A stretch of DNA of 36,785 nt from Erysipelotrichaceae bacterium (GTDB lineage: Bacteria; Bacillota_I; Bacilli_A; Erysipelotrichales; Erysipelotrichaceae). Below the pieces are notes generated by a model, which was not told where the DNA came from, did no database searches, and worked only from the letters and a program-made list of their open reading frames with translations. The DNA is taken from NCBI GenBank assembly GCA_015058845.1, contig SVBO01000009.1:1-36785 (forward strand), read 5' to 3'. The position numbers and the translations under genes are program-made. Of the stretch, positions 36,492 to 36,785 are shown one piece after another; position 1 is the first letter of the stretch; each line of letters begins with the position of its first letter.

Positions 36492-36785
36492 CTATTTAAC
36501 GATATAACGTAATGCTCTAGTTGTAGTATCTACTACTTCAAAACCAGAAGGTAATGCTAATGTAGAACCATCACTTAATACGATATCTTTTAATGGGAAT
36601 AAGTATGAATCTGTTCCATCACTGATTCTCATGTATGCAAGATATGAACCAGAAGCCATTCTTGTAGCTGCTGTATTACCTACATAGTTATTGATATCTG
36701 TATTAGAGAATGTAACTGTATAGTTAGCATAATCTAGCTTATATGCTCCATTACCTGTAGCTGTCATGTTCTTATTTAACCATGT
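36492..36785 (-). CDS. C-terminal part of an unknown protein (cut by right window edge)
   Basis: The frame is open from the right edge to a TAG at 36494-36492, about 97 residues. An internal ATG at 36767 exists, but the frame continues upstream without a stop and has no RBS there, so I treat this as the end of a longer gene. The segment is Thr/Ser/Asn/Tyr-rich and beta-strand-like (YKLDYANYTVTFSNT, SYLAYMRISDGTDSYLFPL), the style of surface, pilin-like or phage tail/receptor proteins. It has no LPXTG motif or membrane anchor. No GATC occurs in its 294 bases. The family is not recognised. Confidence 0.65.
   Translation of the reverse strand, partial: TWLNKNMTATGNGAYKLDYANYTVTFSNTDINNYVGNTAATRMASGSYLAYMRISDGTDSYLFPLKDIVLSDGSTLALPSGFEVVDTTTRALRYIVK

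Overview
The window comes from a low-GC Gram-positive bacterium (Bacillota). The evidence is the priA-rsmB-rlmN-stp-prkC-rsgA-rpe-thiN gene order, a PASTA-type Ser/Thr kinase, a T-box leader in front of pheST, strong AGGAGG-type ribosome binding sites and A+T-rich intergenic regions. The protein sequences look most like Erysipelotrichia or related gut and oral Firmicutes, but that placement is an impression from reading the proteins and was not tested. Most genes lie on the minus strand. Only two short groups (11777-14610 and 16552-17431) are on the plus strand. No gap without a gene exceeds 300 bases. The longest, 23063-23357, is filled by the T-box leader.

Layout. (1) 1-425: start of a GNAT acetyltransferase cut by the left edge. 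(2) 9471 down to 481: one compact minus-strand operon of eight genes covering replication restart (priA), rRNA methylation (rsmB, rlmN), a PP2C phosphatase/PASTA kinase pair (stp, prkC), ribosome maturation (rsgA), the pentose phosphate pathway (rpe) and thiamine pyrophosphate synthesis (thiN). Several junctions overlap by 1-16 bases. (3) 9616-11670: an unknown acidic membrane protein, an Rpn/PD-(D/E)XK nuclease gene broken by one amber codon, and a DUF523 protein. (4) 11777-14610, plus strand: a HerA-like ATPase and an orphan GHKL-type kinase with an eroded ATP site. (5) 14648-19537: a tandem flavodoxin-fold protein, a small unknown protein, a DUF1836 regulator with a zinc-ribbon protein, a NUDIX hydrolase, a YebC-family regulator and a small YbbR-like lipoprotein. 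(6) 19625-24101: pheT and pheS under a T-box with a UUC specifier, preceded by a SpoU/TrmH methyltransferase. (7) 32771 down to 24209: a probable six-gene operon of response regulator, histidine kinase with almost no extracellular sensor, FtsH, a double ASKHA activase/DUF2229 protein, a 2-hydroxyacyl-CoA dehydratase-like subunit and a CmpB-type membrane protein. (8) 32902-35263: glycerol kinase and an alpha/beta hydrolase, each with its own promoter. (9) 35373-36785: a protein made of five tandem Cys-rich repeats, just downstream of the C-terminal end of another protein that runs off the right edge.

The best candidates for something under-described are the self-contained ATP-driven iron-sulfur reductase locus next to FtsH and a two-component system, and the five-repeat Cys-rich protein. 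The window also has a strong excess of the tetranucleotide GATC: 21 copies between 301 and 1500, against roughly four expected from base composition. The excess varies between genes.
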